Below the pieces are notes generated by a model that did not search any database, was not told the origin of the DNA, and was given only the letters and a program-made list of their open reading frames with translations. DNA of 64,000 nt from Candidatus Saccharimonadota bacterium (lineage in GTDB: Bacteria; Patescibacteriota; Saccharimonadia; Saccharimonadales; Saccharimonadaceae). Numbering within the stretch: position 1 is the stretch's first letter; each line of letters starts with the position of its first letter. The stretch covers positions 1 to 64,000 of the forward strand of contig JAFWLE010000010.1 in assembly GCA_017511205.1 (NCBI GenBank), in the 5' to 3' direction. The position numbers and the translations under genes were made by a program. Shown in pieces: positions 1 through 6,762 of this stretch.

Positions 1-28
1 AATATATAATATATAATATATAATATAT
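1..28. repeat. 7-bp tandem repeat upstream of the initiator tRNA
   Basis: Four perfect copies of AATATAT run from the window edge to the tRNA start and may continue outside the window. Each junction creates a TATAAT (5-10, 12-17, 19-24), so the repeat supplies several phased -10 boxes to the tRNA. Confidence 0.9.
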
Positions 29-105
29 CGTGGGGTAGAGCAGCCTGGTAGCTCGTTTGGCTCATAACCAAAAGGTCGCTGGTTCAAATCCAGCCCCCAC
101 AACCA
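29..105 (+). tRNA. initiator tRNA-fMet (CAU)
   Basis: The cloverleaf is complete with encoded CCA. The anticodon loop is CTCATAA. Position 1 is C facing A72, the unpaired first acceptor position that marks bacterial initiators, and the D-loop has the AGCCTGGTA form of fMet tRNAs. The anticodon stem is TTTGG/CCAAA, so only two of the usual three consecutive G-C pairs are present (29:41 is U-A). Confidence 0.95.
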
Positions 106-109
106 GATT

Positions 110-136
110 AAAGAGCAGCTTAGCAGCTCTTTTTTT
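110..136. terminator. bidirectional terminator between tRNA-fMet and the pilin cluster
   Basis: AAAGAGC pairs with GCTCTTT around a short loop and a T-run follows. It lies between the tRNA on the plus strand and the converging minus-strand pilin operon, whose last stop codon overlaps its edge. Confidence 0.8.
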
Positions 137-1496
137 AATAATCACTTTCAGAACAAGGCTTTTCGTCACCGTAGAAATTCCATTCACACTTCACCGGATC
201 GGCACCAGAATTATTATCTAATACATTCTTCTTTATCGTACTTTCACCACTATTACCTAGTAATTCTAGTGGCCCCATGACTGAAAGTGGATCAGATGTA
301 TCTTCTAATCTAACCTCTATACGCCTAAATATATCATTAGCTTTTCCGGTCGAGTCCACTGCGACTTGTGTACCCTTCATAATTGCCCTCGAACTCTTTC
401 CTCCCGACTCATTAGCAATTTTTTCGCAACCACTAGCACCATCATTACACAAAAACTCTAATGAAAAATCGGTGTCTGGCGCCCCATATGGTAAACCGAC
501 TATAATCCTAAACGTTTCATTATTCCTGGCCCCATTCTTCGGGTCCGGCAATTCAATTGTTACTGAACAAGCGTAATCACCACCGCTATCACAAAAAACC
601 GCATACGGCAAATTAACGCTCGTTTTATCATTAGACTTCAAAAAACCATTTTTATCAATATAATTAGTGCTCTTCTCTTCACTATAAGCCCCCTTATAAT
701 TATTGTCCTTATTAGTTTTAGCCGCACTCTTATTGTTTACAGGTGTCAAGTAAACCATACCCCTATCAGTTTGAGCACCACTTGTTGTATCAAAATCGCT
801 CATATTAAAGCTCGGTCCAGTTTGCATCATTGCCACAAATACTGTAGGAGGTGTCGAAAGCTTACCTGAATTCAACCCTTTATACACTACACTAGTCCCG
901 TTAAAATTCGTATAATTTAGCTGATCGTTATCGCCCATATTCTTATCCGAATACCATTTCAATCTTATCTTTTTTACTCCAGAAGCATTAATTACATCAA
1001 AATTCGGTTTTACTACTTTTGTCATATTTGAAGGAGACAACTCGCCCAAATAATCACCCAAAGTATCATCCAGTTTTACACAAGTATAAAACTGCGCCAT
1101 ATTATTTCCCACATTCGACTCTTCTATCGAAACTATATCGTCATTTCGATTCAGAATCTTACCAACCATCTTGCAACTCTCTTCTTCGCTACTGTAATTG
1201 TTAAGATTCATATAGTAAAAAATCTCATTACATGATACTTCGAGATCATTGTTTGGTTTCACTTCTTTCCCAGTCTTATCTCTTTCTAGACAATTTCGAT
1301 AGTTATAAAGCGCTAATTTCGCATCTTCTACCCCAGCCATTGCAGAGTCATACGCCGATTGAGACAAATCGCTATTAGACGTCCTGGTTAACTCAGACAC
1401 TACAACTCCCGCAAAACTTAACACAATGATAACCAGTATCAAAGTCGAAAAAGCTACTATATAGAACGATGCAGCACCTTTCAATCTCTTTTTCAT
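135..1496 (-). CDS. type IV pilus minor pilin-like (PilX-type) surface protein
   Basis: Protein of 453 aa starting MKKRLKGAASFYIVAFSTL with one N-terminal hydrophobic helix (about residues 8-32), then a long soluble region rich in Asn, Asp and Ser. Short basic leader, AASFYIVAF helix and position after two pilin genes suggest a PilX-like minor pilin or pilus-associated adhesin. There is no GFxxxE cleavage motif, so processing by prepilin peptidase is uncertain. The start at 1496 is chosen because GGAGGA lies just upstream and doubles as the last codons of the upstream gene; a longer open frame to 1553 would overlap that gene. It is the last gene of a three-gene minus-strand operon. Which of several pilus-tip or pseudopilin roles it fills cannot be decided from sequence. 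Confidence 0.7.
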   Translation of the reverse strand: MKKRLKGAASFYIVAFSTLILVIIVLSFAGVVVSELTRTSNSDLSQSAYDSAMAGVEDAKLALYNYRNCLERDKTGKEVKPNNDLEVSCNEIFYYMNLNNYSSEEESCKMVGKILNRNDDIVSIEESNVGNNMAQFYTCVKLDDTLGDYLGELSPSNMTKVVKPNFDVINASGVKKIRLKWYSDKNMGDNDQLNYTNFNGTSVVYKGLNSGKLSTPPTVFVAMMQTGPSFNMSDFDTTSGAQTDRGMVYLTPVNNKSAAKTNKDNNYKGAYSEEKSTNYIDKNGFLKSNDKTSVNLPYAVFCDSGGDYACSVTIELPDPKNGARNNETFRIIVGLPYGAPDTDFSLEFLCNDGASGCEKIANESGGKSSRAIMKGTQVAVDSTGKANDIFRRIEVRLEDTSDPLSVMGPLELLGNSGESTIKKNVLDNNSGADPVKCEWNFYGDEKPCSESDY

Positions 1497-1497
1497 T

Positions 1498-2412
1498 TTA
1501 TCCTCCATTCGCCTGAGCGGCAAAATTAAATTTATTAATCGCACAATAATCAAAATTTTCTACTGAGGAATAGCCTTCAGGAACCGCACAATAATTACTA
1601 GTCGATGACAAATTAACTCCACCGCTAATCGTGCCAAGTACAAACGAAGCATTGTAAAACACATTTTTCCCATCATTACTTTCCGCAGGGAGTGTAGATT
1701 CCAAATTATAAAGCGACAAATTACTACCATTCCCAGTCCCCAAAAGTTCAACTAGTTCGCCGCCTACAGAACCATAACTCGTAATATCAAACTTAGAATC
1801 AAAATTACTCAAACCAGGAACATAGTTATTCCCCATAACAGAAATGCACACCGCCCTTTCACTATCTTCTATCTTTGCCAAACGGATGTCACTTTCTGTC
1901 TTCGTTACACCACTTGTGTCAATGTATTTTAAGGATGCTTTGTTAAGAGTTCCATTCTCTACCTTATACTCGTTGCTGAAAAAATACCCAGAATTCCAAA
2001 TATATGAATACTTCCCAGTACAAAACGCTCCAAAAACCGGCACCGAATACAAATCACTACCACCAACCTTTACATTTGCTTTCCTTACTAACGTCATAAA
2101 ATTATGGCCTTTATCACTTTCGCACTTATTTACCAAAGTCGATTCCGAATACACCCTTGCACATTCACTAGAAACCGAAAAGACTGGCGAACTTCTTAGA
2201 GCAGTCCGAAAATCAGTAACTAAATCCATCCCCACGGTGTTCACTTCATTCAAAACTACTCCTCGTCTAAATGAAGCAATCGCACCAGTAATTACTAGTA
2301 CTATAATGATAGATAAAATCGATATAAAAACCAGTGACAAAGACAGCTCAACGATAGTAAAACCTTCCCTATGCAAAAACTTATAGCGACGCCTACTCAT
2401 CCTGGTTTTCAT
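1498..2412 (-). CDS. type IV prepilin-like protein (PilW/pseudopilin type)
   Basis: Protein of 304 aa with a class III signal peptide: a basic leader ending HREG, then FTIVELSLSLVFISILSIII, with the conserved Glu at position 5 of the mature helix. Prepilin peptidase should cut after Gly and the helix packs into the pilus core. The remainder is a Cys- and Asn-containing globular region without recognisable domain. The gene follows another pilin gene by 3 bp and overlaps the ribosome-binding site of the next, so the three are almost certainly co-translated. Saccharibacteria use type IV pili for twitching and probably DNA uptake; this is likely a minor pilin. Confidence 0.8.
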   Translation of the reverse strand: MKTRMSRRRYKFLHREGFTIVELSLSLVFISILSIIIVLVITGAIASFRRGVVLNEVNTVGMDLVTDFRTALRSSPVFSVSSECARVYSESTLVNKCESDKGHNFMTLVRKANVKVGGSDLYSVPVFGAFCTGKYSYIWNSGYFFSNEYKVENGTLNKASLKYIDTSGVTKTESDIRLAKIEDSERAVCISVMGNNYVPGLSNFDSKFDITSYGSVGGELVELLGTGNGSNLSLYNLESTLPAESNDGKNVFYNASFVLGTISGGVNLSSTSNYCAVPEGYSSVENFDYCAINKFNFAAQANGG

Positions 2413-2415
2413 TTA

Positions 2416-3231
2416 TCACCTCCTACCCCCTTCTGGACCATCATCATCGTCATCATCATAATAATAATTATTATTACCATTATTACTTCCACTATTGGTC
2501 TCGACTGCGCACTCATTGTCGCTTCCCGTTCTCATTACTATTCCAGAAGAATTCCTCGCCTCGTCTTTTATCTGTACCTCAATCCTACGAAGCCCGTTGC
2601 TATCACCATTAGGATTAACACAATAATCAACCGCTCCATGCGCAAAACCATTCCAAAGCGTCGCTCTTAGATTATTGAAAGTTCCTTTTTTTATAGCTTC
2701 ATTAATACCTAATCCTGAGTTCTTCCTAACCGTATAAACCGTCCCAGAACGTGGATGCCTTACTATCAATAACCCACCCTCATAAATTTTTCCACTTTTG
2801 TCTTCAATTGTCGACGACCACCTTGGTAAATAACTATACGCTCGCCCAGTACCCGTATCCAATGTAGCCCCCACATCATTCAAAGAGCTACTAATACTCC
2901 CAGAGCTTAGACTCCCATCAGCATCGCCAATTACATCGTACACAAATATCTTCTCTTTGTTGCTATTCCCGTCTAGGTCGTATTTCTCACCAAAAGATAT
3001 TAACTTCCCATAAAACGCCTTGTTGCTATTCCCATTCGTCGAACTCTGGACATTTGTTACTTCAGAATAAACACCTCTCAAAAACTCCATAAAATTCTGC
3101 ACCGTATCGTTATAACGTTGCTGATAAATAGAATTTTGCACCCCCACAGTAATACCAATGAATAAGAGCCCAGTAATCGCTAAAAACAGCGACACCTCAA
3201 TCAACGTAAAACCGCGCCTAAATCTTCGCAT
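2416..3231 (-). CDS. type IV prepilin-like protein
   Basis: Protein of 271 aa beginning MRRFRRGFTLIEVSLFLAI, a textbook prepilin leader with cleavage between Gly and Phe and the invariant Glu5. The hydrophobic helix spans about residues 7-29. The body has several Gly/Ser-rich stretches; the C-terminus ends in Asn, Tyr and a run of Asp followed by GPEGGRR, an unusual acidic tail encoded by GAT/GAC repeats. First gene of the minus-strand pilin operon; a TATAAT-like box lies just upstream around 3239-3244. Whether it is a major or minor pilin cannot be told; length and the operon partners favour minor pilin. Confidence 0.82.
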   Translation of the reverse strand: MRRFRRGFTLIEVSLFLAITGLLFIGITVGVQNSIYQQRYNDTVQNFMEFLRGVYSEVTNVQSSTNGNSNKAFYGKLISFGEKYDLDGNSNKEKIFVYDVIGDADGSLSSGSISSSLNDVGATLDTGTGRAYSYLPRWSSTIEDKSGKIYEGGLLIVRHPRSGTVYTVRKNSGLGINEAIKKGTFNNLRATLWNGFAHGAVDYCVNPNGDSNGLRRIEVQIKDEARNSSGIVMRTGSDNECAVETNSGSNNGNNNYYYDDDDDDGPEGGRR

Positions 3232-3273
3232 AGCCTAATTATACCATAAGTTATTTAAAATAATTCAAGAAAA

Positions 3274-3702
3274 TCAATAATTTGGGAACAAATACATCAT
3301 CCATTTTTCAAAATTTGAATACTCTTTTTCTTCCACTATTTTCTGAACAGTTGCATGCTTATTTCTTGCTTCTTCCGAATTATCTGGCATTACCACCATC
3401 TTTTCATCTTTAAATTTTTTATCCAAATATTTTCGTGCTAGAAGCTCCTGATATTCGTCTGAACGATAATACTCATTTTGTAATTCTGCCGTTTCGACCT
3501 CTATTCCCATTAGCTCTAGCTCTTTCTTTTCCGTCGCCAATCTTTCAGTTAATTCCCAGTTTCTCGACATCGCCGTCACAGATTGATAAGTCCAAATCAA
3601 ACATAACACAATTGCAAGTACTAACACCACATTTTCCACCGTCAAAAAATCATGCTTCATTGCATAATTAAATCTTCGTACTTTATTTTTTATCCCGTTC
3701 AC
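3274..3702 (-). CDS. FtsB/DivIC-like septum formation initiator protein
   Basis: Protein of 142 aa: a short basic cytoplasmic N-terminus, one transmembrane helix (about residues 22-42), then a heptad-rich coiled coil (about 48-100) containing ELLARKYLDKKFKDEKMVV. The motif around ARKYL before a K-x-E-x-hydrophobic stretch is typical of FtsB/DivIC, which bridges FtsL and FtsQ in the divisome. The start is GTG at 3702, with a TATAAT -10 box at 3710-3715, giving a 5' UTR of almost zero. An internal ATG (residue 15) would still keep the membrane helix. Transcribed away from tRNA-Ile. Confidence 0.78.
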   Translation of the reverse strand: MNGIKNKVRRFNYAMKHDFLTVENVVLVLAIVLCLIWTYQSVTAMSRNWELTERLATEKKELELMGIEVETAELQNEYYRSDEYQELLARKYLDKKFKDEKMVVMPDNSEEARNKHATVQKIVEEKEYSNFEKWMMYLFPNY

Positions 3703-3741
3703 GCTTACTATTATATCATTTTATGATAAAATAAAGTAGCT

Positions 3742-3818
3742 GGGGGTATAGCTCAGCTGGTCAGAGCATGCGTCTTATACACGCAGTGTCCTAGGTTCGA
3801 ATCCTAGTACCCCCACCA
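3742..3818 (+). tRNA. tRNA-Ile (UAU)
   Basis: Perfect acceptor GGGGGTA/TACCCCC, D-arm GCTC/GAGC, anticodon stem TGCGT/ACGCA, loop CTTATAC, T-arm CTAGG/CCTAG and encoded CCA. The anticodon UAU reads AUA without lysidine. A -10-like TAAAAT is at 3727-3732. Its last 17 nt recur exactly at 3980-3996. Confidence 0.95.
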
Positions 3819-3859
3819 TGACAAACTAAAAGACCCAAAGGGTCTTTTTTAGTTTGTCA
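3819..3859 (+). terminator. tRNA-Ile terminator
   Basis: An 18-bp-class hairpin with AGACCC/GGGTCT at the tip, outer arms TGACAAACTAAA / TTTAGTTTGTCA and a T6 run inside the right arm. It immediately follows the tRNA CCA end. Confidence 0.85.
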
Positions 3860-3863
3860 TTTT

Positions 3864-3996
3864 GGGTATTAGGAGGCGAACCGTAGGTTCGCCCGACGTA
3901 GGAGGTGAGAGAATATGACAAACTTGTTTGTCATATTCCGAACCGACGCCCGTCGGATTGCTTGCCGAAGGCAAGCAAGTCCTAGTACCCCCACCA
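3864..3996 (+). repeat. tRNA-Ile-associated palindromic element with duplicated tRNA 3' end
   Basis: In order: 3864-3882, inverted copy of the tRNA-Ile T-arm region (16/19 to its reverse complement); hairpin GCGAACC-GTA-GGTTCGC; conserved core 3894-3955 (outer stem CGACG/CGTCG, TAGGAGGTGAG, 12-bp stem with CTTG loop, GAACCGACGCC); hairpin TTGCTTGCC-GAA-GGCAAGCAA; and 3980-3996, exact 17-nt copy of the tRNA 3' end including CCA. The inverted and direct tRNA pieces can pair to close the element. Related cores lie at 32578-32639 and 61997-62054. Confidence 0.85.
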
Positions 3997-4020
3997 CCAC
4001 TCCCCAACAATACAAAATCA

Positions 4021-4046
4021 AAAAACCGCCCCTTAGGGCGGTTTTT
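4021..4046. terminator. bidirectional terminator
   Basis: AAAAACCGCCC / GGGCGGTTTTT around a 4-nt loop. On the minus strand it terminates the 67-aa gene that ends 12 bp away; on the plus strand it faces the end of the tRNA-Ile element. Confidence 0.85.
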
Positions 4047-4057
4047 ATTTACGCTAA

Positions 4058-4261
4058 TTATTTTTTCTTGAGAGTGAGGAACCCGTTGCGTGGATTCTCC
4101 ACTACCATGCGATCAGCTGGCAAATCGCAAGGAGTACCCTTGCCGCCATTCTCTTCCTTAGTGAAGAAGTAAATAGTCTGAGGCTTGCCGCCACGTAGAG
4201 TTACTTCAGATTTGTGTAGATAGTATTTCACACCTTTACCGTTGGTATGTTCGTAAGCCAT
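4058..4261 (-). CDS. conserved small hypothetical protein (67 aa)
   Basis: A 67-aa basic protein with the pattern KYYLHKSEVTLRGGKPQTIYFF near the middle and a C-terminal ENPRNGFLTLKKK. I recognise the general pattern from Patescibacteria genomes but know no function. A strong ribosome-binding site (AAGGAGGAAAG) precedes the ATG, and the gene is monocistronic with its own terminator, which suggests high expression. The sequence looks like a small beta-barrel but no domain can be named. Confidence 0.75.
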   Translation of the reverse strand: MAYEHTNGKGVKYYLHKSEVTLRGGKPQTIYFFTKEENGGKGTPCDLPADRMVVENPRNGFLTLKKK

Positions 4262-4347
4262 TTAGCTTTCCTCCTTAAGTTAATATATTCCTATCTTATG
4301 TCTAGGTCGCTAAATTGTCAAGAGGTTTTTTATCTTTTTCTCTAATT

Positions 4348-5022
4348 TCATGCAAATAACAGAGAAAGTCTCAACACAATCCAAATCAGCCCCCTAATCA
4401 AAATTACAACAATCACTATCACAGTGGCTAAAATCATAAATCCCGTCAAACTCGGCGCCCATAAAGGTGATGCATAATTCTTACGATATAATTCCGTTGA
4501 CGGCAAACTCGCAATAATTTTATCTTGTATTTCATCTGCTGCCGGATACTTTTGAATTTCACTCATCATACAATTAATATAGTTAGCGTCATTCCAACTC
4601 CACCCATTTGCAATTGCCTGCGGCTGGCAAACGCTCGAAGCCAGGGCGTAAACATTCCCATTCGGATTACTATCATCTCGCATCTTTGCCTCCGCCTCTT
4701 TCAAAGCCGCATTCGCCGCCCGAATATACTGGTGCTCCAGATAAAACGGCCCCGTCCCAAAAGTGACCTTCTGCTCACCATTCTCCTCTACCACATTAAT
4801 CACTATATTCGAAAACACAAAATTTTTCAGCTCCTCCAAATTCTTCGAAATCTCCTCATCATTTTCTGCCTCATCTGCCTTTAATACCTCATCACGTAAT
4901 TCCGTCATTCTAATATGGTCCGTCCGAAGCAAAGTCGCGTCTATAAAGAATAATGGAACCAAAATCAAAAAAAGCTGCCAGGTCTTAATCTTACGAAATT
5001 TAATGCGCCCACGCTTTTTCAT
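4348..5022 (-). CDS. hypothetical membrane protein with two transmembrane helices
   Basis: Protein of 224 aa: basic N-terminus, a first transmembrane helix (about residues 15-31), an extracytoplasmic region of about 150 aa with two Cys near the centre (SSVCQPQ and NCMM) that could form a disulfide, and a second membrane helix near the C-terminus (about 190-215). No family recognised. The promoter is a TATAAT at 5029-5034 only 6 nt upstream of ATG, so the mRNA is probably leaderless. The nearby DsbA-like gene would be a plausible catalyst for its cysteines, but that is inference. Confidence 0.7.
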   Translation of the reverse strand: MKKRGRIKFRKIKTWQLFLILVPLFFIDATLLRTDHIRMTELRDEVLKADEAENDEEISKNLEELKNFVFSNIVINVVEENGEQKVTFGTGPFYLEHQYIRAANAALKEAEAKMRDDSNPNGNVYALASSVCQPQAIANGWSWNDANYINCMMSEIQKYPAADEIQDKIIASLPSTELYRKNYASPLWAPSLTGFMILATVIVIVVILIRGLIWIVLRLSLLFA

Positions 5023-5149
5023 AATATGATTATAACATCTTTATGCTTGCACGTTCTAAGAATCTTTGCTAGAATAAACTCTGTCGCTCAAATTTCCATT
5101 AATTAGGTGGGTGCGGTCGAGAGCGTCATTTAAGGAGAAAATTCGATAC

Positions 5150-5236
5150 ATGCGTATCAAAAGACAAAAACGTGGCAACAGCCACGACAAGTCAAAAATT
5201 GCTCCTGCCGATTGGCTAGAGTTCATCGAAATCTAA
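5150..5236 (+). CDS. possible 28-aa basic small protein
   Basis: Open frame encoding MRIKRQKRGNSHDKSKIAPA followed by DWLEFIEI, preceded at 5132-5137 by AAGGAG (12 nt from ATG) and followed at once by a strong terminator. The compact ORF-terminator unit and basic composition suggest a real small gene with an 80-nt leader, or the end of a small RNA. No homolog recognised. Confidence 0.45.
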   Translation: MRIKRQKRGNSHDKSKIAPADWLEFIEI

Positions 5237-5243
5237 TTTCGAG

Positions 5244-5278
5244 AAAAAGAGCCCGCAATTACAAGTGGGCTCTTTTTT
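5244..5278 (+). terminator. terminator of the 28-aa ORF
   Basis: AAAAAGAGCCC pairs with GGGCTCTTTTTT around a 12-nt loop. It can also act on the minus strand for upstream converging transcription. Confidence 0.8.
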
Positions 5279-5291
5279 CCAGCAAACTCTT

Positions 5292-6050
5292 TTATTTCCC
5301 CATCTTCGCATCTGCAATTTCTTCAAATAGCTTTATGAAATCATCACCGGTTCTAGCGGAATCCCAGCTGACGGTCTTACCATTAACCTCCACGCTACCA
5401 GCATTATTCCAATCAATAAATTGCCCATCCACATAAAAAGCCGGCGTCGCCTCTACGTTGACCCTCTTAGCTATACCCATATCAAAACTAATTTTCTTCG
5501 AAACCTCATCGCTTTCCATATCCTGCTTAAACTTTTCTACATCGCCCTTACCATCCGTGATATTATTAAAATATTCTACAAACATATCCGTCCTCGCCGA
5601 AGATGACAAATCCTCCCATTCCGTCTGCCGTTCAAACATCAAATCCGCATATGGCTTCCAATATCCCTGCAAACCTGCCGCTTCCACTGCCGATGCCGCC
5701 GCCGTACCATTTTTATGATAAGACAGTAAAAAGTTCCGATATACCAGCGCTATTTTCCCATCTAATTCTTTGATCATCTTGTTTACCCGTGGATTCACAG
5801 AAGCACAACCCGGACATTGATAATCCGCATACTCAAAAATCAGAACTGGCGCATCTGACGAACCCTTTACGTGGTCGCCAATAAAACCATTATCCTTAGT
5901 CGGCTCAATTATGGAATAAAAATCATAGTCGTTATAATTCGTTGCCTTGTTATTCCCGTCAATAATGAAAAAAGCCGCTACCGCAATCAATGCCACCACC
6001 GCAACTCCGATTATTGTGCCAATTAAAGAAAACCCCTTCATTTTTTTCAT
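5292..6050 (-). CDS. DsbA-like membrane-anchored thiol-disulfide oxidoreductase
   Basis: Protein of 252 aa with an N-terminal membrane anchor (about residues 8-30) and a DsbA/thioredoxin-fold domain (about 60-250). The active-site motif CPGC is at 79-82 and the cis-proline at ATPAF (Pro203). Family members form or isomerise disulfides in exported proteins. The Cys-containing pilins and membrane proteins around it are plausible substrates. Oddly, the anchor begins KGFSLIGTII, resembling a type IV prepilin cleavage site but lacking Glu5, so it is more likely an uncleaved anchor. Monocistronic on the minus strand. Confidence 0.87.
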   Translation of the reverse strand: MKKMKGFSLIGTIIGVAVVALIAVAAFFIIDGNNKATNYNDYDFYSIIEPTKDNGFIGDHVKGSSDAPVLIFEYADYQCPGCASVNPRVNKMIKELDGKIALVYRNFLLSYHKNGTAAASAVEAAGLQGYWKPYADLMFERQTEWEDLSSSARTDMFVEYFNNITDGKGDVEKFKQDMESDEVSKKISFDMGIAKRVNVEATPAFYVDGQFIDWNNAGSVEVNGKTVSWDSARTGDDFIKLFEEIADAKMGK

Positions 6051-6091
6051 AAATAACTCCCTTCAAAAAATAATGCTATAATTATTATATC

Positions 6092-6667
6092 ATGTTAGAA
6101 AACTTAATGCGAAAAATTGTTCATTGGCTTGACCCACTATTCGAAAAATTCCGTGAGCCCAAAGCTGAAACACCGCAGCCCAAATACACCCCCCACTCCC
6201 TAGAAGATTTCATCGGCGTCTTGCAGCGCACTCCTAAATCCATTCTCAGCTCCACCGATCGCAGTCGCATCGCCGCCATTATGAGCTTCGGCGATCGTAA
6301 AGTTGGCGACCTCATGGTACCTAAAAATTCCATGGTTTTCGTAAATAGCAAAGACATTTTAGGCCCCCTCGTCCTCGACAAACTTTACAAATCCGGTTTC
6401 ACTAATTTCCCAGTCGTTGATAATAAAGAAAAAGTCGTCGGTGTCATTCATACCGAAGCTTTAAACACTCTCGAAATCAAAAAAACCGACCGTGCCGAAA
6501 AATATCTCGATAAACACGTCTATAATCTCCACGTCAGTGATACTCTAGCTTTTGCCGTCGAAGAAATTGAGCGCACCAACAGTTACTACTTTTTCGTCCT
6601 CGATGAAAATGACTCTCTCGCCGGCTTCTTCACTACTCAAATGCTTTTAGATTACCTATTAGGTTAG
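6092..6667 (+). CDS. CBS-pair domain protein
   Basis: Protein of 191 aa with two CBS motifs (about residues 70-125 and 133-190), including KVGDLMVPKNSMVFV and FPVVDNKEKVVGVIH. The pattern is that of the CBS pair in CorC/TlyC-like proteins, but both the DUF21 membrane domain and the C-terminal CorC domain are absent. CBS pairs usually bind adenine nucleotides and regulate partners; the partner is unknown. A TATAAT at 6077-6082 lies 9 nt before ATG, so the transcript is likely leaderless. The stop codon is part of the left arm of a palindrome. Confidence 0.8.
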   Translation: MLENLMRKIVHWLDPLFEKFREPKAETPQPKYTPHSLEDFIGVLQRTPKSILSSTDRSRIAAIMSFGDRKVGDLMVPKNSMVFVNSKDILGPLVLDKLYKSGFTNFPVVDNKEKVVGVIHTEALNTLEIKKTDRAEKYLDKHVYNLHVSDTLAFAVEEIERTNSYYFFVLDENDSLAGFFTTQMLLDYLLG

Positions 6668-6738
6668 TTTCAAAACCTAATTTTTCGAGGAATTAGCGAC
6701 AGCGTCGACAGCCGAGAAAAATTGGTTTTGAAACTAAC
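6663..6738. repeat. 76-nt palindromic element between the CBS gene and aspS
   Basis: Perfect 15-bp arms (6663-6677 and 6724-6738) continue inward as AATTTTTCG / CGAGAAAAATT. The interior contains AGGAATTAGCGACAGCGTCG, which resembles the AGGAG...AGCGACGCC segments of the tRNA-linked elements without their inner hairpin. The left arm overlaps the CBS stop codon. It could double as a terminator although a clean T-tail is missing. Confidence 0.7.
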
Positions 6739-6762
6739 TAGAAATGTAGTATAATAACAGAT

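Noticed and set aside
3980-3996. Second tRNA-Ile gene
   Set aside because: Only the 3' 17 nt are present; no anticodon or D-arm.
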